The notes beneath the pieces were generated by a model. It did not search any database, was not told the DNA's origin, and saw only the letters and a program-made list of their open reading frames with translations. From Planctomycetota bacterium (GTDB taxonomy: Bacteria > Planctomycetota > Phycisphaerae > Sedimentisphaerales > Anaerobacaceae): a stretch of DNA of 64,000 nt. Shown here in pieces: positions 43,085-53,200 of this stretch; positions within the stretch are counted from its first letter, which is position 1, and each line of letters starts with the position of its first letter. The stretch covers positions 1-64,000 of the forward strand of contig VRUK01000010.1 of assembly GCA_019456195.1 (NCBI GenBank), in the 5' to 3' direction. Position numbers and translations under genes: made by a program.

Positions 43085-44092
43085 ATGTTGAAGAAGGCAT
43101 TAGATTTTTATATGAAGTATTTTGCGGTGTGGGTGGTTACCTTTGGGGTAGTGGCGTATTTTTGGCCTGAAGTATTTTTGACGCTTGAGGAGAAGATGGC
43201 CTGGTTCTTCGCGGTAACCATCGAGCGTATTTTGCCACGTGCTCTTCGACTGGAGAAGGGAATGAACTGGTTTTTCGCCCTTACTATGTTCGGTATAGGG
43301 GCGGTCCTGCAAATCGAAGATTTCAAACGAATCGCCAAAAGGCCGGCCATCGTTCTAATCGGCTCGGCCGCGCAGTTTAGTATTATGCCGTTGGGGTCAT
43401 TTGTTCTGGTTAAACTGTTCGGGTTACCGCCTGAAATTGCAGTTGGATTAATACTGACCGGCTCGGCGCCGGGAGCGATGGCAAGCAATGTGATGTGTTA
43501 TATCGCCAAAGCAGATACGGCGTATTCGGTCTCGCTGACAACCGTATCGACGTTGTTGTGTCCGCTATTAACGCCGGGATTAACTTTCCTTTTGGCAGGG
43601 TCGAGACTGGAAATTCCTTTCTGGGAAATGGTATTAAGTGTCATCAAAATGGTGATTCTGCCTTTGTTCATAGGATTTGGAGTAAGGCATTATTTAAAAG
43701 AAAAAATCGAAAAAGTCCTGCCGATATTCCCGGCAATATCGGTTACATTTATCATTTTTATCTGCTCGATGGTAATAGCACTTAACAAGAACCGCCTGGG
43801 ACAGGTGACGGAATTTGTTTTGATAACGGCGGTGATACTTAATCTTTACGGAATGTTTTGCGGCTACGGCATAGGCTCTGCTTTTCGTATGGAGCTGCGG
43901 CGAAGACGGACACTGTCGATTGAGATTGGGATGCAGAACGCCGGCTTAGGGACGGTTTTAGCACTGGAACATTTCGGGGAACAAGCGGCGATACCGGCGG
44001 CGATTTTCGTTTTTATATGCATTATCACAGCGTCTGTAATGGCGGAAATCTGGCAGAAAAAACCGGCTGAAACATTAACCTCAGCAGAATAA
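43085..44092 (+). CDS. Bile acid:sodium symporter family (BASS) carrier
   Basis: A 335-residue membrane protein with about nine hydrophobic segments. Family features are MFGIGAVLQIEDFKRIAKRP, the GSAPGAMASNVMCYIAKAD segment that lines the sodium sites, LTTVSTLLCPLLTPGLTFLL and SIEIGMQNAGLGTVLA. Bacterial members move pantoate, keto acids or other organic anions with sodium, seldom bile acids. The substrate here is open. No linked pathway gene was seen. The ribosome site before the ATG is poor. Confidence 0.9.
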   Translation: MLKKALDFYMKYFAVWVVTFGVVAYFWPEVFLTLEEKMAWFFAVTIERILPRALRLEKGMNWFFALTMFGIGAVLQIEDFKRIAKRPAIVLIGSAAQFSIMPLGSFVLVKLFGLPPEIAVGLILTGSAPGAMASNVMCYIAKADTAYSVSLTTVSTLLCPLLTPGLTFLLAGSRLEIPFWEMVLSVIKMVILPLFIGFGVRHYLKEKIEKVLPIFPAISVTFIIFICSMVIALNKNRLGQVTEFVLITAVILNLYGMFCGYGIGSAFRMELRRRRTLSIEIGMQNAGLGTVLALEHFGEQAAIPAAIFVFICIITASVMAEIWQKKPAETLTSAE

Positions 44093-44178
44093 ATAATATA
44101 TATTAGCGGAAGATTATTGCATTATGCCGATATAAAGGCTATAATCCTGCCTTAGATTTGGCACAAGCAAGTTCGATG

Positions 44179-44202
44179 GGCAGCCCTGTTTGGCTGCCTT
44201 TA
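44179..44202 (+). terminator. Terminator-like hairpin before asd
   Basis: A 7-bp perfect GC-rich stem (GGCAGCC / GGCTGCC, loop CTGTTT) followed by TTTAAGTTTAT. It probably ends the carrier gene. Its place in the asd leader also allows attenuation, but no lysine riboswitch pattern is present. Confidence 0.45.
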
Positions 44203-44241
44203 AGTTTATCCGTAATAGAAGATTTTGAGGAGTTTTAAGCT

Positions 44242-45243
44242 ATGGGTTGTAATCTGGCAATCGCAGGTGTGACCGGTGCGGTCGGTCAGGAATTTTTGGA
44301 AATCCTGGAAGAGCGGGATTTCCCATTTGATTCTTTGAAAATGTTGGCGTCCAGCCGGTCGGCAGGTAAGAAAATCGAATTCAAAGGCAAAGAATATACC
44401 GTTAAAGAATTAACAAAGAACAGCTTCGCCCGTGTTGATATTGCTTTGTTCAGTGCCGGTGCCTCGCGAACTAAAGAGTTCGGACCTGCCGCTGTTGAAG
44501 CCGGTGCGGTCGTTGTTGATAACTCCTCGGCGTTCAGGATGGACCCGGATGTTCCGCTGGTTATACCTGAAATAAATCCGCAGGCAATTAAAGAGAATAA
44601 AGGCATAATCGCCAATCCTAACTGCTCAACTATTATCGGTATTGTGCCGGTCTGGCCGCTGCATAAAGCAAATCCTGTCAAACGAATGGTCGTGAGCACT
44701 TATCAGGCCGCGAGCGGTGCGGGACACTCGGCTATGGTCGAGTTGGAAGAACAAACGCGCGAAATCCTCGACGGGAAAAAGCCGACCTGCAAGGCGTTCC
44801 CGTACCAAATAGCGTTTAACTGCTTCAGTCACAACGCGCCGCTTGCACCGAACGGATACAATCAGGAAGAGATGAAAATGGTCCACGAGACCAGAAAGAT
44901 TTTCGACTGTGCTGAGATTGCAATCACCTGTACCTGTATTCGTATCCCGGTATTACGCGCACACTGTGAGAGTATAAATCTTGAGTTCACCGAGGCGATT
45001 ACTCCGGACCAGGTCAGAGACCTTTTGAGTACGGCGCCGGGCGTCTCATTATTAGATGACCGTGAAAACAACCGCTTCCCGATGCCAATCGACGCCTCCG
45101 GCAAAGATGATATCCTGGTCGGTCGAATCCGGCAGGATGAATCCATACCTGAGAATCATGGTATAAATATTTGGGTCGCCGGCGACCAGTTGCGAAAAGG
45201 TGCGGCACTCAACGCTATCCAGATAGCGGAAAAGTTGCTCTAA
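44242..45243 (+). CDS. asd: Aspartate-semialdehyde dehydrogenase
   Basis: Reduces aspartyl phosphate to aspartate semialdehyde with NADPH, the branch point to lysine, threonine, methionine and diaminopimelate. The 333-residue protein has a Rossmann start (IAGVTGAVGQEFLEIL), MLASSRSAGK, the active-site Cys128 in IANPNCSTII, then STYQAASGAGHSAMVELEEQ and the general-base His in RVPVLRAHCES-like IPVLRAHCESIN. GAGGAG precedes the ATG. It is followed closely by truA (9 bases), so both are co-transcribed with the downstream glycosyltransferase. Confidence 0.96.
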   Translation: MGCNLAIAGVTGAVGQEFLEILEERDFPFDSLKMLASSRSAGKKIEFKGKEYTVKELTKNSFARVDIALFSAGASRTKEFGPAAVEAGAVVVDNSSAFRMDPDVPLVIPEINPQAIKENKGIIANPNCSTIIGIVPVWPLHKANPVKRMVVSTYQAASGAGHSAMVELEEQTREILDGKKPTCKAFPYQIAFNCFSHNAPLAPNGYNQEEMKMVHETRKIFDCAEIAITCTCIRIPVLRAHCESINLEFTEAITPDQVRDLLSTAPGVSLLDDRENNRFPMPIDASGKDDILVGRIRQDESIPENHGINIWVAGDQLRKGAALNAIQIAEKLL

Positions 45244-45252
45244 TCGGTAATA

Positions 45253-46005
45253 ATGCCCGTACGCAATATAAAACTGACAATTGCCTATGACGGCACCGAA
45301 TATCACGGCTGGCAAATTCAGCCGGGACTAAGAACAATCCAGGGTGTGATTACCGAAGCAATACAGGACCTGCTCGGCTCTGAGATAAGACTGTTCGGAG
45401 CGAGCAGAACCGATGCCGGCGTAAGCGCTTTGGGGCAGGTTGGTCTTATTCAAATCGATTCGCCAATACCAACGGAAAATCTGGCCAGGGCAATCACGGG
45501 CAGACTCCCCGCAGATATCGCGATTACCGAAGCGGTGGAAGTCCCTCAGGGCTTTGATTTGATGGGCGCGGTAACAAACAAGTTATACCGCTATACGATC
45601 TTTACAGGGCAGGTTCGGCCCGTCCTGAAAATCAGGCACTGCTGGCATCTGCACACTAAACTCGATATTACAGCTATGTCTGAAGCAGCGAAACTTCTGG
45701 TCGGCAAAAAAGATTTCAAATCCTTCGCCTCCGTAGCGGATAAAAGAGAAAGTTCGGTACGAACAATCTTTCGCTGTGATGTTGGTAATAGTAAAAAGGA
45801 AGAAAAAGACTTGATATATGTTGATGTAGAGGGGGACGGCTTTTTGTATAATATGGTCAGGAATATCGTCGGTACCCTGGTCGATGTGGGCAAGGGAAGG
45901 TGGAAGCCGGAAAAGATAAATGAGATTCTTGAAGCAAAAGACCGTACCGCAGCAGGACAGCTCGCTCCGCCTCAGGGATTGTGCCTGATGTGGATTAAGC
46001 ATTAG
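45253..46005 (+). CDS. truA: tRNA pseudouridine synthase A
   Basis: Makes pseudouridine at positions 38-40 of the tRNA anticodon stem. The 250-residue protein has the catalytic Asp54 in FGASRTDAGVSALGQV, the Tyr-containing YHGWQIQPGLRTIQGV motif near the start, TNKLYRYTIF, and GFLYNMVRNIVGTLVDVG near the end. It starts nine bases after asd, and a GT4 gene follows after 22 bases. This pairing with asd is by position only. Confidence 0.96.
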   Translation: MPVRNIKLTIAYDGTEYHGWQIQPGLRTIQGVITEAIQDLLGSEIRLFGASRTDAGVSALGQVGLIQIDSPIPTENLARAITGRLPADIAITEAVEVPQGFDLMGAVTNKLYRYTIFTGQVRPVLKIRHCWHLHTKLDITAMSEAAKLLVGKKDFKSFASVADKRESSVRTIFRCDVGNSKKEEKDLIYVDVEGDGFLYNMVRNIVGTLVDVGKGRWKPEKINEILEAKDRTAAGQLAPPQGLCLMWIKH

Positions 46006-46027
46006 AGGAAAGAATGCAGGAGAAGCA

Positions 46028-47206
46028 TTGAAAATCGTTCATATTATAACACGGTTGATTTTAGGCGGGGCGCAGGAGAATACGCTTATCACCTGTAAGC
46101 TCTTAGCACAGAGAGGTCATGATGTAACGCTCATTGCCGGACCGGCTATCGGGCCGGAGGGCGAGCTTTTTAATCAGACTAAGCAGCAGAATTATGAAGT
46201 TATAGTTGTTGACAGGCTTCGCCGGGCGATAAATCCATTTAACGATACTATCAGTTACTTCCAGATAAAGAAATTACTCAACAAATTACAGCCGGACATT
46301 GTTCACACTCATTCAGCAAAGGCGGGGATATTAGGCAGATTTGCCAGCCACAGCTTAAAAGGAAAATGGGCAGACAACCTGCCGGCTGTCGTACACGCAA
46401 TACACGGACTGGCCTTTCATCCGTACCAAAGCCAGTGGCTCAACAGGTTTTATATCGCTGCCGAGAAGTCGGCTGCAAAGCGAACGGACTTTTTTATCAG
46501 TGTCGCTGATGCAATGACCCGCCAGACAACGGCCGCAGGTATCGGCAGGCCGGAGCAGTTTGTTACCGCTTATTCAGCTATCGAAGAGGATGATTTCTTA
46601 GAGCCAATATCGCAGGATCGCAAAAAGGATTTCCGCCAAAAGTATGAAATCAGTGAAGATTCGATTGTGCTTGCATCAATCGCACGATTATTTATGCTCA
46701 AAGGACATAAATATATTATCGAATCCGCCAAACAGCTCTCGAAGCAGTTTGAAAAGTGCGTTTGGTTGTTTGTTGGAGATGGGAATCTTTCCGACCATTT
46801 CAAACAACAAGTTCGCCAGTTAGGATTAACCGAAAAGTTTAAATTCACAGGCCTATTGCCGCCGAGCCAAATACCCCTTGCCATAAAATCATCTGACATA
46901 CTCGTTCACTGCTCGCTGAGGGAAGGACTTGCGCGCACTCTGCCGCAGGCAATGCTTTGTGGCAGGCCGGCTATATCCTTCGACGTTGACGGCGCGAAAG
47001 AAGTTGTAAATGAAAATACTGGCCGATTGATTGAGCCCAAAAACATCGAGCAATTAACAAAGGCCTGTGCCGAATTGATAGAAGATGAGGACTTAAGAAA
47101 AAAACTCGGTGAAAACGGAAGGAATTCTGTAAAAGAAAAATTCGCACCGGAAACAATGGTCGATACCATCGAGGCGGTTTACCGAAAACTGTTGAATCAG
47201 AAATAA
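46028..47206 (+). CDS. Glycosyltransferase family 4
   Basis: The TTG at 46028 is used, with AGGAG six bases upstream; it gives the usual start MKIVHIITRLILGGAQENT. The 392-residue protein has GT-B architecture: an N-terminal acceptor domain with VHTHSAKAGILGRFA and a C-terminal nucleotide-sugar domain with IARLFMLKGHKYIIE, WLFVGDGNL, FTGLLPPSQIPLAIKSSDIL and a VHCSLREGLARTLPQAMLCG EX7E-type motif. It probably adds a hexose to an envelope polysaccharide. No other polysaccharide genes are adjacent. The final 20 residues are a short helix. Confidence 0.9.
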   Translation: MKIVHIITRLILGGAQENTLITCKLLAQRGHDVTLIAGPAIGPEGELFNQTKQQNYEVIVVDRLRRAINPFNDTISYFQIKKLLNKLQPDIVHTHSAKAGILGRFASHSLKGKWADNLPAVVHAIHGLAFHPYQSQWLNRFYIAAEKSAAKRTDFFISVADAMTRQTTAAGIGRPEQFVTAYSAIEEDDFLEPISQDRKKDFRQKYEISEDSIVLASIARLFMLKGHKYIIESAKQLSKQFEKCVWLFVGDGNLSDHFKQQVRQLGLTEKFKFTGLLPPSQIPLAIKSSDILVHCSLREGLARTLPQAMLCGRPAISFDVDGAKEVVNENTGRLIEPKNIEQLTKACAELIEDEDLRKKLGENGRNSVKEKFAPETMVDTIEAVYRKLLNQK

Positions 47207-47228
47207 TTCTGCTTAAAAGGAGAGAATT

Positions 47229-47588
47229 ATGAACGAGACTATTGGTTATTGCGGTCTGAATTGTCAAGGCTGCCCGATATACCTGGCAACGAGGGAAAAG
47301 GACGAAGAGAAACAATATAAAATGAGAGAGGAAATCGCTCAACAAATTAAAGAGCTTTACGGCCAGGAATATAAGCCGGAGGATATTACCGACTGCGACG
47401 GATGTAAGACCGAAGGCGGGAGATTATTCTCAGGAAGCCACAACTGCTATATGAGAAAGTGTGCAAGTCAAAAGCATATCGAAAATTGTGCATATTGCCA
47501 GGAGTACCCCTGTGAAGAGCTTGAGAAGCTGTTTACTACTGACAAGGATGCCAAGAAAAGATTAGATGCTATAAAAAGCACAATATAA
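47229..47588 (+). CDS. DUF3795 family cysteine-rich protein
   Basis: A 119-residue protein with the DUF3795 pattern: GYCGLNCQGCPIYLAT at the N-terminus, DCDGCKTEGG in the middle, and CASQKHIENCAYCQEYPCEEL at the end. Eight or more cysteines suggest one or two zinc or iron-sulfur sites. The function of the family is unknown; genes of this type are widespread in anaerobes. AAAGGAGAG precedes the ATG. It follows the GT4 gene by 22 bases but is probably functionally unrelated. Confidence 0.85.
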   Translation: MNETIGYCGLNCQGCPIYLATREKDEEKQYKMREEIAQQIKELYGQEYKPEDITDCDGCKTEGGRLFSGSHNCYMRKCASQKHIENCAYCQEYPCEELEKLFTTDKDAKKRLDAIKSTI

Positions 47589-47736
47589 AGGGCTCCTATA
47601 ACAGCTTCTAATATTCGTAAAGATATTGTCGTTTAATATTACCCGCCCATCCAGAACCTGCCGCCTATCGCTTAGCGGCTTGCTTTATATTGGTAATGAA
47701 TCTATAATTGCCGCATCTATGCAGGAGATTTATATT

Positions 47737-48153
47737 ATGAAGACATTGACAAAAGAAATCTGGATGAACATACCGCAGCGGCGGGCGATTGTATCTATCC
47801 ATAATGAAGTAGAGCGGCTTGTAGATAAAAGCGGCGTTCAGGAAGGCCTTGTACTTATTAACGCAATGCACATAACAGCATCGGTATTTATCAACGACAA
47901 CGAATCGGGCCTTCATCACGATTACGAACTATGGCTTGAAAAGCTCGCCCCGGAAAAACCGCACAGCCAATACCGCCATAACGGGTATGAGGACAACGCA
48001 GATGCTCATCTGAAACGGCAAATAATGGGACGTGAGGTCATGGTCGCAATTACAGAAGGAAAGCTTCATCTCGGGCCGTGGGAGCACATCTTCTACTTTG
48101 AGTTTGACGGCAAACGCAAAAAACGTCTCTTAGTAAAAATCATCGGCGAATAA
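47737..48153 (+). CDS. YjbQ/UPF0047 family protein (secondary thiamine-phosphate synthase)
   Basis: The ATG at 47737, with GCAGGAG upstream, gives 138 residues, the normal family length; the frame open from 47626 is not used. Family motifs: [49 protein letters not shown] and [17 protein letters not shown]. Several members have weak thiamin-phosphate synthase activity, but the main role is unsettled. Conserved His and Asp residues could bind a metal. The LysE-type gene follows with no gap in the same frame, which points to translational coupling. Confidence 0.92.
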   Translation: MKTLTKEIWMNIPQRRAIVSIHNEVERLVDKSGVQEGLVLINAMHITASVFINDNESGLHHDYELWLEKLAPEKPHSQYRHNGYEDNADAHLKRQIMGREVMVAITEGKLHLGPWEHIFYFEFDGKRKKRLLVKIIGE

Positions 48154-48165
48154 ATTGGTGACCTG

Positions 48166-48789
48166 CTGGAACTGATACTTTTCTTAATTGAGGTTGTTGT
48201 AATATCGCTATCGGGCGTAATGGCACCGGGGCCAGTGACTGCTGCGGCGATTGGAATGGGGACACGTTCGCGATACGCCGGTATGCTTATCGCCGTTGGG
48301 CACGGCATTGTCGAATTTCCGCTGATGGTGTTGATTGTGTTGGGTCTGGGCAGGATACTAAAACTTTCCACGGCACAAATTATCATCGGTTTGGCAGGCG
48401 GAGCGTTTTTGCTGATAATGGCAATCCAAATGCTAAAGAGTCTGCGAGCAGAAGAAGAACAACAAAGCAAAACCACCAAAAGCACCCCGGTGTTGACAGG
48501 GATAATACTGTCGGCAAGTAATCCATATTTTCTCCTCTGGTGGGCGACCGTCGGATTAACTCTTGCAACCACTGCTACCGGAATAGGGATATGGGCCTTT
48601 GTAATATTCGCAATCGTTCATTGGCTGTGCGATTTTATCTGGCTTGGCACTTTGTCGTGGGCGAGTTTCAAAGGCTCGGTTTTGCTTGGCCCGCGAGGAA
48701 TGCGAATAGTGCTTATGATTTGCGCGATAGCACTATTTTTCTTCGGCCTGTTCTTTATTTACAATGCCCTTATGATTTTGTTTAAGTAA
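48166..48789 (+). CDS. LysE family translocator, start codon unusual
   Basis: Amino-acid exporter family protein (LysE/RhtB), about 208 residues and five or six helices. The first ATG in frame is at 48220, but it would cut off the first helix; the family start is visible upstream as LELILFLIEVVVISLSGVMA followed by PGPVTAAAIGMGTRSRYAG. Between the YjbQ stop (48153) and 48220 no ATG, GTG or TTG exists in frame, so initiation at CTG (48163 or 48166) or ATT (48154) is likely. The placement directly behind the previous stop suggests coupling. Family motif QxxLVSxxNP appears as TGIILSASNPYFLLWW. Confidence 0.82.
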   Translation: MELILFLIEVVVISLSGVMAPGPVTAAAIGMGTRSRYAGMLIAVGHGIVEFPLMVLIVLGLGRILKLSTAQIIIGLAGGAFLLIMAIQMLKSLRAEEEQQSKTTKSTPVLTGIILSASNPYFLLWWATVGLTLATTATGIGIWAFVIFAIVHWLCDFIWLGTLSWASFKGSVLLGPRGMRIVLMICAIALFFFGLFFIYNALMILFK

Positions 48790-48791
48790 TT

Positions 48792-50123
48792 TTAACTATC
48801 TTGTTGGGCGCTGAGAATTTGTTTCAGACTATATTGAGCCAGGATATTTCGCTGTGATTGATTTATCTGCTCAAGAACCTGCGGCTGGTCGGGAGCCGAT
48901 TGTGCAAAGCCCGCTACAGATACGGCTTCGGCGATATCAGACAACCTGATATTGGCCGGGTCTTTTACGGGCAGGAAACCAACCTTAGGCTCGGAAGTTT
49001 TTGCTATCAATCCTCTTCTGACGAGATGGTCGAGAATTTTGTCACCGAACTCAGGTGGAACATCTAATTTACTGCATATAACCTCCGGCGAAACCGGGGC
49101 CTGATTCTTCATGAAAGCAAGGGCTATCTCTCTGACGATGTTTATGGCGGTAATGTCGTTCGCTATGAAATATTCTTCGTTTTGCTTGGCAGCGGCAATC
49201 TCAGCGGCGTCGAGACTGCTGAGATGCTGAGTGGTAAACGTCAACTGCAGGCCGAACAGCACCGTGAGCCAGGTAATATAAATCCAGAACACCGTCATCG
49301 GAACCAGGGCCATTACGCCGTAAACCGTGCTGTACAGCTTTAATTCCGTAATACCATATCCGAAGGTACTTTTGGCGGCTACCCAAACCAAAGCCCCTAC
49401 CGCGGCGCCCCAAATGGCGGCTTTTGCCTTAACCTTCGTATTCGGCAAAACTAAATAGAGCAAAAAGAAGGCAACCGCAGCTACGATATAAGACAAGAGG
49501 ATCGGCGCAATTTCTGCAAGAAAAGTTTTCTGAAACCACGCGATAGTTGTATATGGATTGGCTATATATATGCCAGCCCCAAGAAGCAAAGGCCCAAGAG
49601 TCAAAAGCGCCCAGTAGCTGATAATTCGATGCAGAAAATTTCTGCCCCTTGCGACGTGCCAGATATGATTAAACGCCTTTTCTATTGTCGCCAAAAGAGA
49701 TAAAGCCGCCCAAACAACAATTACCACACTAAACAGAGTGATCGAGCCTTTGTTTACACCGGTAAAAAACTCACTCACTATCTTATCCAGTTCTTCCGTA
49801 ATCTTTATTATTTCTTCCGGTTTTTCTTTATCAGGTGTTATTTCGATAGTTGACAGGTTAAGCTGCTCATAAACGAGACTCTTTAGATTTTCAGCAACGT
49901 TACTATAGGCTGGGAATGACTGGAATATCAAAAGCGTTACGATAGCCAGGGGCACAATCCCGAAAACCGTATGATATGAAAGAGCAGCCGCCTGACGGCC
50001 TGCATGGTTTTTCTCCAGCAGTCTGATACAATGAGACCACAGTTTAATCTGAAAAACAGCAAACCGGCTGGCCTTACCAAGCTGAGTTGTAGGAGTTGAT
50101 AAAAGCTCCTTAAGTGATAACAT
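48792..50123 (-). CDS. YihY/virulence factor BrkB family membrane protein with C-terminal winged helix
   Basis: A 443-residue protein of the YihY (former ribonuclease BN) family. Six helices lie within about residues 40-300; typical pieces are AGRQAAALSYHTVFGIVPLA, ITLFSVVIVVWAALSLLATIEKAFNHIW, LPNTKVKAKAAIWGA and YGVMALVPMTVFWIYITW. From about 330 on, a soluble domain with EIALAFMKNQAPVSPEVICS and DHLVRRGLIAK reads like a winged-helix module, followed by a Gln-rich tail. The YihY core has no proven enzyme activity. The extra domain occurs in some relatives and suggests a regulatory or binding role. The gene ends two bases from the convergent LysE gene. Confidence 0.88.
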   Translation of the reverse strand: MLSLKELLSTPTTQLGKASRFAVFQIKLWSHCIRLLEKNHAGRQAAALSYHTVFGIVPLAIVTLLIFQSFPAYSNVAENLKSLVYEQLNLSTIEITPDKEKPEEIIKITEELDKIVSEFFTGVNKGSITLFSVVIVVWAALSLLATIEKAFNHIWHVARGRNFLHRIISYWALLTLGPLLLGAGIYIANPYTTIAWFQKTFLAEIAPILLSYIVAAVAFFLLYLVLPNTKVKAKAAIWGAAVGALVWVAAKSTFGYGITELKLYSTVYGVMALVPMTVFWIYITWLTVLFGLQLTFTTQHLSSLDAAEIAAAKQNEEYFIANDITAINIVREIALAFMKNQAPVSPEVICSKLDVPPEFGDKILDHLVRRGLIAKTSEPKVGFLPVKDPANIRLSDIAEAVSVAGFAQSAPDQPQVLEQINQSQRNILAQYSLKQILSAQQDS

Positions 50124-50246
50124 CTCTATGCCCTTTCAATTCAAGGTTATATCGGCAAATTAGGGTGGGAACCTGCGAGAAAACCACAGGCTAAATGAAG
50201 AATATTCGACGCTTGGGAATTTCTACGATTTACCGGTCTATTGATG

Positions 50247-53200
50247 TTATTTCAGTAATTTTTCAAGAAGATTCGGCAATTGTTCCTCCAGTTGTTGTAA
50301 TAACTGGCCCTCAAGGAGTTTGCCAACATCAAGTTCGGGCCTATCGACAGTACCCCCGAGTGATACCTTGATCCTTTGGCTGGTTGTTTCCTGACCAAGC
50401 CTTACTGTTCTACCATCGGCGGTGTAGGGTAAAGTTACGGTCATATCCAGGCTCTTATCCAGACCGATAACACCTTTGAAATTGACGGGATTATCACCGA
50501 TATCCATCTGCATATCATCATATCTGAGAAATCCATCTCGCAAGACAAACTTAGTCGGACGGATAGTAATAACCGCACCGCGGGCACTGGTACCGCCCGC
50601 TGAAAAAATCGTACTGAGCAAGCCCGACGCCTGCAAACGCAATTGGTCCATTGAAACCGTACCAACAATTTCAGCTTGATTTTGGGCGGCTGCATCGAGC
50701 GGAATAGTGAGCTGCTCACAGCTAAAAGAAGCAATGCCGCTGGCGTTGACGGCGTCTGCGAAAATTGGATTGAGGTACATCAGAAGCTTTTTGGTCGTCT
50801 GGTCGTTGATTTTGATATTCGTCATTAGCTGGAGAGGTTCGTCCATTTTCAATTGAGCTGGTTTTTGGTTGAAATCGACCTGGCCGGCAAAATTAAACCG
50901 GCCTTCGTTGACAGTAGTCTCAAACGGTACAATTTTAAGCAGACCGTTACGGATTTGAATATCTACGTCGGTCGGGCCAAAATCCAATCCCATATAACCG
51001 GCTTTTTCGAAACCTAATTTGGCATTGGCTGTGAGATTGGGTAATAGTTGATTTACATCATTAATGGGATATTCACTAAGAAAACTGACAAAGTCTTTTC
51101 GCTTGCCCTCTAGCGTTAAGCCTTCAGGTAAATAGGGTGCCGCCACAGAACTGACCGCGGACCAGTCGTAGTCGAGTTCGGCTTGTCCTGTTAGTATGGT
51201 TTTGCCTGATTCGTTCTTTTGGGTAAATTGACCTTCGTTGACTTTAATTCGCGGGCTTTCCAATCGCAGGTTTTTAATGGTTGTTCCTTGTGGATTAATC
51301 TCAGCTTCAAAAACAAGTGATACTTCATTTGGCTCATAAGGCTCCTCGCCGGGATAAGTGAGCTTTAGACCTTTAATTTTTGTTGAGTCGGTTGTTACTT
51401 TGTAGATGTTTTTATCCGAGCTTATGGAAACTTTTGATTCGGCGATACCGGCAAGCTGTGTTTCTTTCGGTAAAGAAGCAAATAAAACCGCAAATGGCTT
51501 CACTTTTTCAAGGTCAACATTCTTAGCAGATATATCCAGGCTCACGGGTACTTGCGTATTTCCACCTATTGGAAGAACGGCCTTATCAATATTGATTTGG
51601 CCCAGGCTCGCATTGGTCTCTATAGAATTAAAGATCAGAACGTTAGTTTTTCTGTCCACAGCAAAAGCAAATTTAATATCCGCCCTTGGCTCTTGCGCTG
51701 TGGTACCATCCGTTGAAGTTATGCGAAGATTTTTAACCTGTGATACACCGCTGCCCGTTATCTCGCTTTTATTAACCGACAAAGTTCCCTGTTCAACAAT
51801 CTCACCGGAAATCTCGTATTTACCTAAATCCACGAACTGTCCGAATTCCGATTGAAGTTTTTCCAGGTCAACATAACCATCATATTTAAGCTGCTCAAGA
51901 AGTCCGCTGGCATTAATTCTTGCAAACGAAGCTGTTACATCGAGTTCATCGAAACGTATTTTTTTCTTATCGGTTGAAATCTGAAGCTTGCCTGTAACCG
52001 GTTGGGAAAGAGCAAGCTTTTTGTTCTCGATGGTGCCGGCCAATTCGTTGAGCTTTACCTGGCCATTAAGCTTGCCGCGATTTGCTTTAATATTTCCGCT
52101 CAACTTACCCGAGGTGACCTTCATTTCCTCTTTGATACCAAATGTGTGCGGCATTTGAGAAAGAGCTGCGGCGACATCAAGCTCAAAATCAGCATTCAAG
52201 CTCACATCTGACTCGGACGTTAAAAAGTCGGACCAGGAACTAAAAGTAGTGGGAACCATTCCGCCGATTTGCCCAACAAGCCAGTCACTGTCGAACTGAA
52301 ATTGTTCGATGTTTATCAATTGCTGTTGGCTTTTAAGCTTCACAGCAACATTCAACAGACTCGTTTTTAGATTGTCGCCATTTAGCGCCGGTCCGGTTAT
52401 ATCCAGATTCGTTGCTTTAATTGAGCCGGTCAAATTTTCGAAGTTGCCATCTTTAATTACTGCGTTTAAATCGGCAGAAACCAGTCCTTTGGCTTGAACA
52501 TCTATTTTAGCCAATTCAAGAATCGAACCCAAAGATTCGAGATCCAGATCATTAACTTCTACAATCAAATCACCGGTAGTACCTTTAAGGGACCAGTTCC
52601 TTATCGCCTTATCAGGTTTAATTTTGCCCTCGGCGTGAATCTGTGATTTCTCAGCCTTACTGTTAACCACAGCCAGGTTGATATCAAAATCTGTTTGCCT
52701 GCCCGGGGGACGTAAACTCAGTTTTGAGTTTATCTCCGAGAGTTCAACGGTTTTTGCTTTTGAATCTGTCAATTTAAAATTGCCGTCGTTAACGACTACA
52801 TCCATAACAAGGGCAAGATATCCGGCTTTGGCGGGAATCGGCTCGGACACACCCACAGATTCCTGCCTGCTCACAGGTTGATTATTGAGATTTATGCTTA
52901 TCTTAGGCTGGTCGATTGTCGTTTGTCCGAAGGAAAGATTGCCGGTCAAAATTGAACCATATCGGGGCTTTATAGTGATTTGCTTTACCTGGATGGAAAT
53001 TGTGTCTGCATTATCAGCGAAACTAAGTTCTGCAATACTGATCCCTTTGAACCAGCCCATTGAAAGACCGGCGAAATCTAACCGGCCGTCAATTGAATTA
53101 TTGATTTTACCTGATACGAAACGATTGCCCTTCTTGGATGAAATGAATGCAGGTACAAACAAGAATACCAGCACAATCAGAATAACGATAAATATCAAAA

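Noticed and set aside
44093-44241. Lysine riboswitch before asd
   Set aside because: Only one GC-rich hairpin is present; the five-helix core and conserved loops are missing.
48154-48219. Stop-codon read-through from YjbQ into LysE
   Set aside because: The two are in the same frame, but the families are normally separate and YjbQ ends at its usual length; a rare start codon is simpler.
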